Shown piece after piece: positions 53,971 through 62,450 of a stretch of 64,000 bases of DNA (position 1 is the first letter of the stretch; every line of letters begins with the position of its first letter). This DNA is from CAYVOV01 sp964453525 (GTDB lineage: Bacteria; Chloroflexota; Dehalococcoidia; Dehalococcoidales; UBA2162): positions 62,001-126,000 of the forward strand of contig CAYVOV010000006.1 in NCBI GenBank assembly GCA_964453525.1, in the 5' to 3' direction. The position numbers were made by a program, and so were the translations under genes. The notes below the pieces were generated by a model. It saw only the letters and a program-made list of their open reading frames with translations. It had not been told where the DNA came from and ran no database searches.

Positions 53971-54859
53971 GGTTTTCGCCCACCTCCTTCAGGAATATTT
54001 CGTTGAGTGAAGGAGTGGCCACCTCAAAGCGGTTGATTGCCATGTCACGACTTACCAGATAGTTCAGAATCTGCTGGGGAGTTGTCTTTTCATCTAGTAT
54101 CAGCTCGACATAATCTTTGTGATTTCGCGTACCGGTGACTCCGGGCACCTCCCCCAGTTTACCTTCATAATCCAGAAAGACCGAATTACCTCTATACCTT
54201 GACTTGATTTCACTCAGGTTCCCGTAAAGGACAGCCTGTCCGTTGTTTATCATTAAGATACGGTCGCAGAGTTCTTCTACCTGATTCATCTGGTGCGTAC
54301 TCAGAACTACGGCTTTACCCTGATTCCTCAGGTCGGCTATCATTCCTTTTAATAACTCGGTGTTAACCGGGTCAAGGCCAGAGAAGGGTTCGTCCAGGAT
54401 TACCAGTTGCGGGTCATGGATAATGGTAACGATGAACTGGATAATCTGTCCCATGCCCCTGCTCAGTTCCTCATTCTTCTTCCTTTTACTCTCTGACATG
54501 CCGGTATGAGTGAGCAGTTCATCGGCTTTTTGTCTGGCTGAGTGCCTGTCCATGCCCTTGAGCGAGGCAAGATATACTATGGATTCAAGGACACTCAGCT
54601 TCTTATACAGTCCTCTTTCCTCGGGCATATAACCGAGCCTGTTTTTCATAGCCTCGCTTAACTTCTCACCGATTATGGTCACATCGCCCGAGTCCGGCTT
54701 GATGATGTCCATCATCATCCTGATGGTTGTGGTTTTGCCAGCACCGTTGGGACCAATGAGACCGAACATCTCACCCTGGGTGACCGAGAAAGACAGGTCG
54801 TTAACCGCAACCTTATCAGCGAAGGACTTGACTACATGGCTTACTTCAACGGCAATCAT
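53963..54859 (-). CDS. ABC transporter ATP-binding protein
   Basis: 298 residues. Walker A LIGPNGAGKTTTIRMM, signature LSRGMGQIIQF, Walker B VILDEPFSGLDPVN, and switch His in STHQMNQ. Signature Q is glycine-flanked in an unusual form (SRGMGQ for SGGQ). A C-terminal extension is of the DUF4162 kind found in NatA/ABC-2 exporters. Paired with the overlapping permease. Confidence 0.94.
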   Translation of the reverse strand: MIAVEVSHVVKSFADKVAVNDLSFSVTQGEMFGLIGPNGAGKTTTIRMMMDIIKPDSGDVTIIGEKLSEAMKNRLGYMPEERGLYKKLSVLESIVYLASLKGMDRHSARQKADELLTHTGMSESKRKKNEELSRGMGQIIQFIVTIIHDPQLVILDEPFSGLDPVNTELLKGMIADLRNQGKAVVLSTHQMNQVEELCDRILMINNGQAVLYGNLSEIKSRYRGNSVFLDYEGKLGEVPGVTGTRNHKDYVELILDEKTTPQQILNYLVSRDMAINRFEVATPSLNEIFLKEVGENHE

Positions 54860-54999
54860 GTTAGCGATTCCTTGATAATGCTGAATTATAGCACATCGTT
54901 AATGGTGTTAGTTATTAAATGGTATAGCTTTTATAGATTCTGCGGATTAAACTAGGGGCATCGTCCCCTGGTTTTCTCTTCCTTTTGCGGATCTTCTTA

Positions 55000-56262
55000 T
55001 CAATATCTGCCGTATTCTTTGGTGAATTCAATCATCGCTCTCAGGTTTTCCGGTTTGACGTGGTCGGTAGAGCTCCTCGTCGAAAGAATATAGCCGCCGC
55101 CTTTACCGACCACATCGATTAGTTTCTTGCAGTGGTCTTTTACCTCCTGGACTGTTCCTGTCTGTAACAGTGAAGATGGAACGTTTCCCTCGATGCAGAC
55201 GTGGTCTTTTAGAATCTCCTTTGCCCTGAAGATATCCGTTCTGTCGAGTCGGGCAAGCATCTTGCCTTTGGGAAACTCGAGCAAATACTCCATCCGCGAA
55301 TCACAGTTCCCTTCGAAGAAAATACAGGGGGTTGCGCCGCGCTCGATTAAGCCCATGACCAGTCGCTTGAAGGTCGGCCAGTAGAAGGTCTCCCACTGTT
55401 TAATGGATAAGAAGTCGTCCGAGCCTCTGGTAATCGTCATGAATAACCTGATGTAACCGTACTGGTTCGGTTCCGGCAGCGGCCTTTCCAGGGTCCTTTT
55501 CAGAATAAACTCACATAGTTCAATAAGCTTACCGGGCTGGCGGTAGATATCGAACATGGTGCCGGTCATACCGCGCAGGGAATGGGAGACCACATCATAA
55601 GGGGGCATGGCAGCGCCGTGGGTATACTGGGGAAAGCCCATATCCAGTATCATTTTGCTGAACTTCGCCTGTCTGGAGCGCCACTTCCTCATTTCGCGGC
55701 CGGCTTTCTGCAAAGCCCGGATGCTTTTAGCTACCTTCGGTTCAGCCAGAGAAAGCGCCAGTAACTGTATACCGAACGGCCCGGCACCGAGGTCGGACAG
55801 TTTCGGCAGCTCTGATAGTCCTTCTGAAACGTCACAGGTGCGTGCCATGAAAGTCCGCAGCATGTAGTCCGAAGTGTCGTTCATATACTGGTCGAGTTCG
55901 TCCGCTTTCATATTGTCGATTTCTATCGACTGGTGCCCCATATTGGGGTCCACCCCACATCCGGGCCATCTCATCTGTCTGGGACCAAGCATTTCTAGGG
56001 CTTTCCCGGGCGTAAATGGCTGGGGGTATATTACATCCGGCTGGAAGTCCCGCAGAGTCTTCTCATATGCCGAGTACCAGGAGTCATAGTCGTAGTAAGC
56101 GGCGGAATAGGGTATGCTGGTATACCTGGCAGGGAAATAGCCGATGGGGCACATAATCGGGACTCTGTCCGGTATCCTGAGCTGAATGGCGTCCATGATT
56201 CTTTTTTCACGTTCCCGGCGCAACTGCTTAGCCGGTTTGTTGTCCTCAGTATATTTACTCAT
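55000..56262 (-). CDS. URO-D family protein, paralogue 2
   Basis: 420 residues, same length and closely similar along the whole chain to the protein at 5996-7258: RIMDAIQLRIPDRVPI, RQMRWPGCGVDPNMGHQSIEID, MTITRGSDDFLSIKQWETFYW, GATPCIFFEGN, GNVPSSLLQTG. Same superfamily role (methyl-transfer or decarboxylation-like) and same uncertainty on substrate. Divergent from the cupin-like gene at 56444. Confidence 0.85.
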   Translation of the reverse strand: MSKYTEDNKPAKQLRREREKRIMDAIQLRIPDRVPIMCPIGYFPARYTSIPYSAAYYDYDSWYSAYEKTLRDFQPDVIYPQPFTPGKALEMLGPRQMRWPGCGVDPNMGHQSIEIDNMKADELDQYMNDTSDYMLRTFMARTCDVSEGLSELPKLSDLGAGPFGIQLLALSLAEPKVAKSIRALQKAGREMRKWRSRQAKFSKMILDMGFPQYTHGAAMPPYDVVSHSLRGMTGTMFDIYRQPGKLIELCEFILKRTLERPLPEPNQYGYIRLFMTITRGSDDFLSIKQWETFYWPTFKRLVMGLIERGATPCIFFEGNCDSRMEYLLEFPKGKMLARLDRTDIFRAKEILKDHVCIEGNVPSSLLQTGTVQEVKDHCKKLIDVVGKGGGYILSTRSSTDHVKPENLRAMIEFTKEYGRY

Positions 56263-56292
56263 GTTTTCTCCCTCTAGCTTTCTTGGTCAGTA

Positions 56293-56351
56293 AACCGTTT
56301 GAACACGGTTAATTATAGGTTATTGACACTACTATGTGCCAGTACTAAACT
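56293..56351 (+). promoter_or_regulatory. Promoter and operator-like palindrome between divergent genes
   Basis: Plus-strand TTGACA (56323-56328), 17-bp spacer, TAAACT (56346-56351) for the cupin-like gene. Just upstream AACCGT (56293-56298) and ACGGTT (56305-56310) form a palindrome, a possible operator shared with the divergent URO-D gene. Confidence 0.7.
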
Positions 56352-56443
56352 GTAGCACAACCATGTTAAATAAACCCTTAATATCTCCACTTTCCCGAGC
56401 GGGATGACAAAAAGCGCTTAGTATCTGAAAGGAGAATACTTAA

Positions 56444-57304
56444 ATGGCTGAACTTAAATACGATAAATACATAACTAAAGACGTGGTCAAAGAAAACAGG
56501 TGGGGAGGGGAGGGAATGGGATTGGGCGCCGTACCTGCTGACATCGTACCGGCGGTTGCCAAAATGAACCTGGGAATATCTGTCGTAAGGGAACCGTACA
56601 TGTTCCATGAGCCGACTCACAAGCATATATTTACTGAGTACTTTTTCTTCCTCGGCTCAAACCCCATGGATATGAACGAGTTCGACGCCGATGTGGAGTA
56701 CTCATTCGGAGCGGAACATGAAAAACACGTCATTAACAGCCCTACGATTGTTGTTGCCACCCCGGGGGTGTACCATTGCCCGCTGAACTATGCCAGAGTC
56801 GGTAAGCCATTTTACTGCCTGGAAGCCTTCATGACCTCCGAATACGGGGGAATAGACCTGGGAGAAGACCTGACGGAAATAAGAATTGAAGAGCCTGACT
56901 ATAACAGATACTTTATAAAAGGAATCATTAAAACGAACCAATGGGGAGGAGAAGGAACAGGGCTGGGCGCGGTCCCGGAGTATCTTATTCCGGCTGGCGC
57001 CAGGATGAACCTGGGAATATCCGTGGTGAGAAAACCGTACATGTTCCATGAGCCGACTCATAAACATAACTTCACTGAGTTCTTTTTCTTCTTCGGTTCG
57101 AATCCGATGGATATGAATGAGTTCGATGCCGAGGTGGAGTTCTCGTTCGGCAAAGAGCGGGAAAAACACGTGATTTCAAGCCCGGCAATCGTTACCATCC
57201 CGCCTGGCTTATACCATTGCCCGCTGAACTACGCTAGAATCGGTAAGCCGATTTATTGCCTGGAAGCCTTCATGACATCAAAATACTCTGGGACGGACCT
57301 GTAA
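56444..57304 (+). CDS. Internally duplicated cupin-like protein (bicupin)
   Basis: 286 residues made of two tandem copies of about 143 residues. Each copy contains W-GGEG-GLGAVP, ISVVR-PYMFHEPTHKH, FFFxGSNPMDMNEFDA-VE-SFG and YHCPLNYARxGKP followed by CLEAFMTS. The HEPTHKH and later YHCP histidines suggest a metal-binding cupin. The near-identity of the repeats indicates a recent duplication-fusion. Function unknown; divergent from the URO-D paralogue and possibly co-regulated. Confidence 0.75.
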   Translation: MAELKYDKYITKDVVKENRWGGEGMGLGAVPADIVPAVAKMNLGISVVREPYMFHEPTHKHIFTEYFFFLGSNPMDMNEFDADVEYSFGAEHEKHVINSPTIVVATPGVYHCPLNYARVGKPFYCLEAFMTSEYGGIDLGEDLTEIRIEEPDYNRYFIKGIIKTNQWGGEGTGLGAVPEYLIPAGARMNLGISVVRKPYMFHEPTHKHNFTEFFFFFGSNPMDMNEFDAEVEFSFGKEREKHVISSPAIVTIPPGLYHCPLNYARIGKPIYCLEAFMTSKYSGTDL

Positions 57305-57337
57305 AAAAGTCATTCTGCCTTTATGGGGGGAAGTGAA

Positions 57338-57414
57338 TGGTCAGAGTGAGAGGATTTGAACCACCGACCTCCACGTCCCGAACATGGCGCGCTACCCAGC
57401 TGCGCTACACCCCG
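57338..57414 (-). tRNA. tRNA-Pro(CGG)
   Basis: On the minus strand, a full cloverleaf: acceptor CGGGGTG / CACTCTG with allowed G-U pairs, D arm TAGCGCAGC...GGTAGCGC, anticodon stem CCATG / CGTGG with loop TTCGGGA (anticodon CGG), T arm with GGTTCAAATCC. The 3' CCA is encoded. Confidence 0.95.
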
Positions 57415-57523
57415 ACAATTAATCTTTATATTAAATTATATGCTATAATATCAACCTCAGTGTATCGAGGCTGGCGGCCGTGGTCGCAGTCAAGAGTTGC
57501 AGGAGGTAATACTTAAATCCGGG

Positions 57524-57661
57524 ATGGTTTTTGAGTTTGAGAATCATGCCTGTCTTGGAAGGCATCTGGTTAACGTCGGCGGCACTGTACTTGTGGCTGA
57601 AAGAGTTGCCGAAGAATTAAACGAGATGGGAGCCCGGATGCGAATAGCTGGTGAAATATAG
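57524..57661 (+). CDS. Small ORF of unknown status, 45 codons
   Basis: MVFEFENHACLGRHLVNVGG... ending RMRIAGEI. AGGAGG lies 17 bp upstream, too distant to be convincing for this ATG. No family recognised. It ends just before a hairpin (GGGAG / CTCCC) that could be its terminator and adjoins the first copy of the shared promoter module. Could be noise. Confidence 0.25.
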   Translation: MVFEFENHACLGRHLVNVGGTVLVAERVAEELNEMGARMRIAGEI

Positions 57662-57676
57662 AAAAGCATTGCTTCA

Positions 57677-57726
57677 GGGGGAGTTCGACGCTCCCTGTTG
57701 TTTTTCAATTTTGTTTGACATATAAT
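57677..57726 (+). promoter_or_regulatory. Shared promoter module, copy 1 (before CoA-transferase)
   Basis: TTGTTT (57698-57703), 17-bp spacer ending GTTTGACA, TATAAT (57721-57726). Upstream is GGGAGTTCGACGCTCCC, a stem of 5 bp. The pattern recurs at 61855-61903 and 62370-62416, with the TCGAC core, TTGTTT and (A)TGTTTGACATATAATC in common. Confidence 0.75.
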
Positions 57727-57823
57727 CACTTACGATTTTATGACAATTCCTGCTTGAGTGAGTGGTATCCTTTATTTAAGCAGATTACATCTTTAATAAG
57801 TATTTTGATACGGAGGTAAAGAG

Positions 57824-59020
57824 ATGGTAGGTATACTCGAAGGCGTGAAGGTAATAGACATGGGACATCATATTGCCATTCCCGCAGCTGGTGCCGTAAT
57901 GGCCGATTGGGGGGCTGATGTAATCAAAGTAGAACCCCTCACAGGAGATCAGATAAGAGGAGCGATAAGAGTCCAGGGGGTGGATACGGGCGCAGTGAAT
58001 GCCGGATTCGAGTTCCTGAACAGGAATAAAAGAAGCATTGCATTAGACCTGAAACAGGAACCGGGTAAAGAAATCTTTGACAAGCTTGTTAAGCTTTCTG
58101 ACGTTTTTGTATCCAATTATGAAGTAGGTGCACTTAAGAACCTCAAGGCAGATTATGCTACGCTGAGCCAGATTAATCCCGGGATTATTTACGGAGTTCT
58201 TAGCGGTTACGGGACGAAAGGGCCGGATAAAGATGAAAGAGGTTTTGATTTTACGGCAGGCTGGGCCCGCTCCGGAACGCAGCATTTAATGGCGGTGCCG
58301 GGGAGTTATCCGCCTGCGCAGCGTGCCGGTATGTATGACAGGACAGCCGGACTTCACTGTGTTGCCGCTGTCTGTGCTGCTCTGTGGCACAGAGAAAAAA
58401 CAGGTAAGGGCCAGGAATTCGAATTTTCTCTGTATCATGTCGGCGTATATAATGTCGCAAGCGATATCCAGAATGCTCTAGTGGGTTTACCTGAAAGCCA
58501 GCAAGACCGCACCAAGGCAGGCCCCCTATGGAACTCTTATCAAGCCGGAAACGGTCGCTGGTTTCAACTGGCAATGCAGACCGACGAATATTGGCCTGGT
58601 TTGTGTCGTGCTATGGAAAGGCCGGATCTGGAGAATGACCCCCGATTCAATTCCCTGCAGAAGCGGGCAGATAATTGTGAAGAACTTATCAAAATCATGG
58701 ACGATGTTTTTGGTACCGCCAGTAGAGATGAGTGGGAGAAACGTTTCAAAGAAAACGGGGTTATCTACGGGCGAATTGAGACTCCTCATGAGGTAGTCAA
58801 CGACCCCCAGGCCCTGGCTAATGATTTCTTTACTGAAGTAGAGCACCCTGTAGCCGGTAAGCTGAAGCTGATAAATATGCCTATTAAGTTCCAACAAAAT
58901 CCTGCTTCAGTGAAAACCCCTGCCCCAGAGCTAGGGCAACACACTGAAGAGATACTCTTAGACCTGGGATATAAATGGGACGAAATTTCGAACCTGAAAG
59001 AAAAAAGAGTAATTCTGTAG
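57824..59020 (+). CDS. Family III CoA-transferase (CaiB/BaiF)
   Basis: 398 residues. GVKVIDMGHHIAIPAAGAVMADWGADVIKVE is the typical N-terminal domain entrance, NRNKRSIALDLKQ, and GMYDRTAGLHCVAAV around residue 172 supplies the probable catalytic Asp of the family. The second half (GNGRWFQLAMQTDEYW) is the usual CoA-binding part. Moves CoA between organic acids; substrates cannot be assigned. Start ATG after CGGAGGTAAAGAG. Confidence 0.92.
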   Translation: MVGILEGVKVIDMGHHIAIPAAGAVMADWGADVIKVEPLTGDQIRGAIRVQGVDTGAVNAGFEFLNRNKRSIALDLKQEPGKEIFDKLVKLSDVFVSNYEVGALKNLKADYATLSQINPGIIYGVLSGYGTKGPDKDERGFDFTAGWARSGTQHLMAVPGSYPPAQRAGMYDRTAGLHCVAAVCAALWHREKTGKGQEFEFSLYHVGVYNVASDIQNALVGLPESQQDRTKAGPLWNSYQAGNGRWFQLAMQTDEYWPGLCRAMERPDLENDPRFNSLQKRADNCEELIKIMDDVFGTASRDEWEKRFKENGVIYGRIETPHEVVNDPQALANDFFTEVEHPVAGKLKLINMPIKFQQNPASVKTPAPELGQHTEEILLDLGYKWDEISNLKEKRVIL

Positions 59021-59325
59021 CAAGACCCGGTAGGGATATATTATTATAACTATTGTTAGGCGGTTTATCTTTCTTTTTCCAGCTTGATTTAGTTGGTGGC
59101 AGGCTTCTTTATCTTCGCTCAAACACAGTAAAAGGCCATCTTTTACTTCTGATTTACTACAATACAAGATATTTTGTTTTCAGTATGACTTTCTCCTGTT
59201 GATGTAATCTTACTTCTCCAGCATATATCCCCTTATATTCTGCAGGCAGGAGTTCCGTGGAGGGGCTGAAGAGAAAAATCACTCTCCAGCCCCTTTGTTA
59301 GTCGCCTATGGCGTAAGCATGTAAA
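59021..59325. other. Intergenic region between convergent genes
   Basis: No gene. Contains a hairpin GGGGCTG-A-AGAG / CTCT-C-CAGCCCC at 59262-59293 with one mismatch, likely a shared transcription end between the CoA-transferase and the lipoprotein gene, though neither strand has a long T run (TTTGTTAG on the plus strand). Confidence 0.5.
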
Positions 59326-61176
59326 CTAGTAGCCCATGGACTCTTTAAGTTCCTGGTCAATCCAGATGAACATCGGCACGGTCTGATCGTCGTAACCTAC
59401 GCACCATTCACCGGAGAAGTTCCTTAGCCAGGGCCACCAGAAGCAGTATTCATAACCCTGGACGCTGGGGAGGGAGTATACATTCTTGACCCAGTATTTG
59501 TATATTTTCTCCCTGAATATCTTCATGGCTCCTTTCAAGTCGGTGATGGCGGCTCGTCTTACCTCCAGCAGTGCCTCAGTAACTTCGGGGTCTGTAACCA
59601 TGGACTGGTTGTGTTCGTTCCCCGCCTGGACCGGGTTACCCACGTGGAAAATGGATACCGGACCTGGCTGATGGGTCGCCACCGGTGAGTGTTCCAGGTT
59701 CCGGTTTATGTTAGTTAATGTGCCGGCTTCATAGACTTTCAGCTCCAGGTCAACGCCAATCTTGGCCCACATGGAAGCGAATATCGAGTAGTAGTCCGCC
59801 TCTGACGTACCGACGTACGTTACCCCCGTGGTGCTGACATTAATATAGGTCTTGAACCCGTTGGGATAGCCAGCTTCGGCGAGCAGTTGCTTGGCTTTCT
59901 CAGGGTTATAATTATAGAGCTCTTTGGTTTCCGGCGGGAAATCCGGGTCGTCAAGGTGAACAACCAGATCGTGGTATTCCTTGGTATCAGCCCACAGGTG
60001 TACGATTTGCCCTTCACCTGCGTGTAAATCCTGGAGTATACCTTTAAAGTCAGTAGCCAGCATCAATGCCTGGCGAACCCGGATATCGTCGAAGGGCTCC
60101 GTGTCCAGACGCATGTAAGTCGGGTTGGTCCTTCCCTGGTACGATAGTGATTTTGATTCCACCAGCTCCGGATGCTGACTCCTTAATATGGCAGCATCTT
60201 CGGCATTATAACGGGCCGCAAAGTCAATCTTGCCTGTCCTGAAGGCGGCCTGCCGGGTAGACGCGTCAGGTATAGTGAATACATTGACAGTGCTAATGTA
60301 GGGCAGCTGGTTTCCCTTGCCCGGACCTATCGGGTCCTTCATCCAGAAATCCGGATTCTTTGTCAGAGTAACCTGACTGCCGGGGACATAATGTTTGATC
60401 ATGAATGGCCCGGTGCCAACTGCATTCTCCGGATCATTCAGGTTGCCATATTTCTCGGCTGCTTCACGGGGATAGACCACAACGGCATCGCCACACCGGG
60501 TTATGGCCGTTACCAGTGCATCAACGGGAACCTTGACCGTAACCTCCCAGGGGCCGGTCTTGGTTATTTCGGCCACCCTCAGGTCCGGGCTTACTCTGAA
60601 GACAAAAGCGTCTCCATCCTTCTGAAGATGCTGCTCTAAGGAGTAGACGACGTCATCAGCCGTTACTTCTCGCCCGTTGACCACCTTGGTGGCTTCGCTC
60701 CAATCATTAAGCTGGAAATGCACTCCCCGGCGAATCTGGTAGACGATGGTTCCTTCGTTTTTCTCATCATCGACTGACCACTCCCAGCTCTCAACGATAC
60801 GGCCTTCCTTGAAGTCCCAGAGGTCATTGTTAGCCTCTGCCCAGTTTGTCTCGTTGGTGCCAAAGCCACCGGCAGGTCCCTTTGTCCAGTTGCCTTCCCA
60901 GAGATGCTGGTATTCAAGGCAGTGAACAGGTCCTGTTATAGTCCAGCTTGGGTGGTAACGGGTGGGCTCTGTAGCTATGGCGATGTTATACGTGCCACCA
61001 TATTTTGGCGTGTTATCAGCCGGCGTAACAATCTCTTCTTCCTCTTCTTCCTCTTCTCCGATTATAACTTCTTCTTCCTCTTCTTCTTCCTCTTCCGCTG
61101 CCGGGCCGCAAGATGCTATCACTAGTGATACAGTCATCAAGCAGCTAACTAGCAACCACAAAATCTTTCTATTCAT
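59326..61176 (-). CDS. Peptide/solute-binding lipoprotein (SBP_bac_5)
   Basis: 616 residues. A lipoprotein signal peptide with lipobox IASC (Cys at about 23) leads into a run of Glu repeats (about 28-48), then the extracytoplasmic binding domain family 5: VTADDVVYSLEQHL, AVGTGPFMIKHYVPGSQVTLTKNPDFW, RQALMLATDFKGI and the C-terminal GVDLELKVYEAG. Delivers oligopeptides, nickel or other solutes to an ABC importer; no permease genes are in view. AAAGGGGGAAAAGAG precedes the ATG. The 450-nt leader is unusual. Confidence 0.92.
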   Translation of the reverse strand: MNRKILWLLVSCLMTVSLVIASCGPAAEEEEEEEEEVIIGEEEEEEEEIVTPADNTPKYGGTYNIAIATEPTRYHPSWTITGPVHCLEYQHLWEGNWTKGPAGGFGTNETNWAEANNDLWDFKEGRIVESWEWSVDDEKNEGTIVYQIRRGVHFQLNDWSEATKVVNGREVTADDVVYSLEQHLQKDGDAFVFRVSPDLRVAEITKTGPWEVTVKVPVDALVTAITRCGDAVVVYPREAAEKYGNLNDPENAVGTGPFMIKHYVPGSQVTLTKNPDFWMKDPIGPGKGNQLPYISTVNVFTIPDASTRQAAFRTGKIDFAARYNAEDAAILRSQHPELVESKSLSYQGRTNPTYMRLDTEPFDDIRVRQALMLATDFKGILQDLHAGEGQIVHLWADTKEYHDLVVHLDDPDFPPETKELYNYNPEKAKQLLAEAGYPNGFKTYINVSTTGVTYVGTSEADYYSIFASMWAKIGVDLELKVYEAGTLTNINRNLEHSPVATHQPGPVSIFHVGNPVQAGNEHNQSMVTDPEVTEALLEVRRAAITDLKGAMKIFREKIYKYWVKNVYSLPSVQGYEYCFWWPWLRNFSGEWCVGYDDQTVPMFIWIDQELKESMGY

Positions 61177-61278
61177 AACTCTTTTCCCCCTTTAACAGTA
61201 CATTTCCGAATAAGTGATGATGTATTTATAAATGTACTACATTCAGATTGCTCTCGTTCTTTGTGCATCACCCCCTTA

Positions 61279-61401
61279 GCTGGCCTTCCCGCAAAGCCCG
61301 ATTACCTCCAGGGCTCCAGTCACGGGAGGAGATTATTAGCTATTTAAGCTGAGATGGATGGCAAACATTCAGCACCCTGGTTTCCTCCGGTAAGGCCAGC
61401 T
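61279..61401 (-). ncRNA. Candidate structured leader RNA upstream of lipoprotein gene
   Basis: On the minus strand, GCTGGCCTT at 61400-61392 side pairs with AAGGCCAGC (9 bp, 61279-61287) and encloses about 104 nt with two further stems: GGAGGA / TCCTCC, and AGCCC / GGGCT nested in CCCG / CGGG. The TAAGGGGGTGATG that follows is close to the gene. It resembles a riboswitch-like fold but matches no aptamer that I know. Confidence 0.35.
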
Positions 61402-61489
61402 TCTGGAATATGATTACTATCCAGTCATTCTTCTTTTCATTATCACTTTTCTCTTCAGCATTAGAAGGCACACATTAAAATTCACCTTG

Positions 61490-61543
61490 AATAAAAAAGG
61501 ACATCGGTAATCCCCACCTGTTTCAATGGGTGCTGACGTCCAC
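61490..61543 (-). terminator. Hairpin with U-tract in the long leader
   Basis: On the minus strand GGACGTCAG pairs with CCGATGTCC (one mismatch, one G-U), with an inner GGTG / CACC pair, followed immediately by TTTTTTATT. It is downstream of the lipoprotein promoter, so it would act as an attenuator rather than the end of a gene. Part of this sequence recurs near 16004. Confidence 0.55.
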
Positions 61544-61630
61544 TATTAAAATAATTCATATTCGCGTCAAAGGTCTGGCTATTTACTGATACTCTTTCCC
61601 TTTCTATATCTAGTTGATAAGGGTTCGTGT

Positions 61631-61659
61631 AGTATAGTAGATAATAAGGCGCGTGTCAA
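61631..61659 (-). promoter_or_regulatory. Promoter of the binding-protein gene
   Basis: Minus-strand TTGACA (61654-61659), 17-bp spacer, TATACT (61631-61636). This places transcription about 450 nt before the gene start, leaving a long leader with hairpins. Confidence 0.75.
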
Positions 61660-61854
61660 TAGACCGAGATATTATTTTTACCCATACTTCACTTATAGCC
61701 TACGGGAGTTCTGTGTTGTGCCAAATTAATAAGTTTTCCGATATGCTTTGGTTTATATGATATATCGATATGGTAAATTGTCTGTAATATGTATTTTCAT
61801 GACCACACAAATAGCTTAATGCACGTTTGCGGGTTACCATTAATGTATTGTTTC

Positions 61855-61903
61855 GCGGGGAGTTCGACTCATCCTTGTTTTTATTTCATGTTTGACATAT
61901 AAT
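61855..61903 (+). promoter_or_regulatory. Shared promoter module, copy 2 (before 62005 gene)
   Basis: TTGTTT (61875-61880), 17-bp spacer, TATAAT (61898-61903), preceded by GGGGAGTTCGACTCATCC, whose GAGT-TCG-ACTC is a perfect short palindrome. Same layout as copies at 57677 and 62370. Confidence 0.75.
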
Positions 61904-62004
61904 CGGTTGCATTGCATGGAAAATATTTTAGCTGTTTGAGGAGTAAAAGTTCGTACGAATGTTAGGTAAAATGTACTAGAATATATTGAAAAGGGGGAAG
62001 CGAG

Positions 62005-62247
62005 ATGGCATACAGACTATTTATGGTTGAGAACTATATTCTTCGCTATGATAAGAAAAACGAGCGACCATGGATTATTTTCCACTATAAGGAAGAAGGA
62101 AAATGGCGCAATGTCAACTGGTTTCCTCCAGCAGCGAATGCTGTTTATATTGCCGATATGCTACGAAATGAGAAACCTATTTACTGGGCACCAGACGGAG
62201 GTTATTTCACCACGCTGGGTGAGGTCGTCGGTGAAGAAGAGTCATAG
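62005..62247 (+). CDS. Small hypothetical protein
   Basis: 80 residues, aromatic- and charge-rich: MAYRLFMVENYILRYDKKNE, PWIIFHYKEEGKWRNVNWFP, a C-terminal acidic GEVVGEEES. A good AAGGGGGAAGCGAG ribosome site precedes it. No known motif or membrane segment. It has the shared promoter module upstream and lies 203 bp before the second candidate selenoprotein. Confidence 0.65.
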   Translation: MAYRLFMVENYILRYDKKNERPWIIFHYKEEGKWRNVNWFPPAANAVYIADMLRNEKPIYWAPDGGYFTTLGEVVGEEES

Positions 62248-62369
62248 CGTCTTTTACTCATAACAGTGATCATACTTTTTGCAAGATTAATTAAAAAGTA
62301 GAATCAATCCATTACGTTTATAGCTTAAATTTTATTCTGGTTGTTATATGAAACAAAGAGTTGTTTCAG

Positions 62370-62416
62370 GTGGAGCTCGACTCACCCTTGTTTTAATTCC
62401 ATGTTTGACATATAAT
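62370..62416 (+). promoter_or_regulatory. Shared promoter module, copy 3 (before second UGA gene)
   Basis: TTGTTT (62388-62393), 17-bp spacer, TATAAT (62411-62416), preceded by GGTGGAGCTCGACTCACC, an imperfect palindrome. Same layout as the copies at 57677 and 61855, down to GTTTGACATATAATC. SD AAGGAGG at 62439 precedes the start. Confidence 0.75.
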
Positions 62417-62450
62417 CGATTGCATCTATTCTGGAACTAAGGAGGTTGTA

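Noticed and set aside
61261..61420. Known riboswitch classes (cobalamin, SAM, TPP, fluoride, c-di-GMP) in the lipoprotein leader
   Set aside because: Characteristic conserved cores of these classes are not present; only a generic multi-stem fold is visible.
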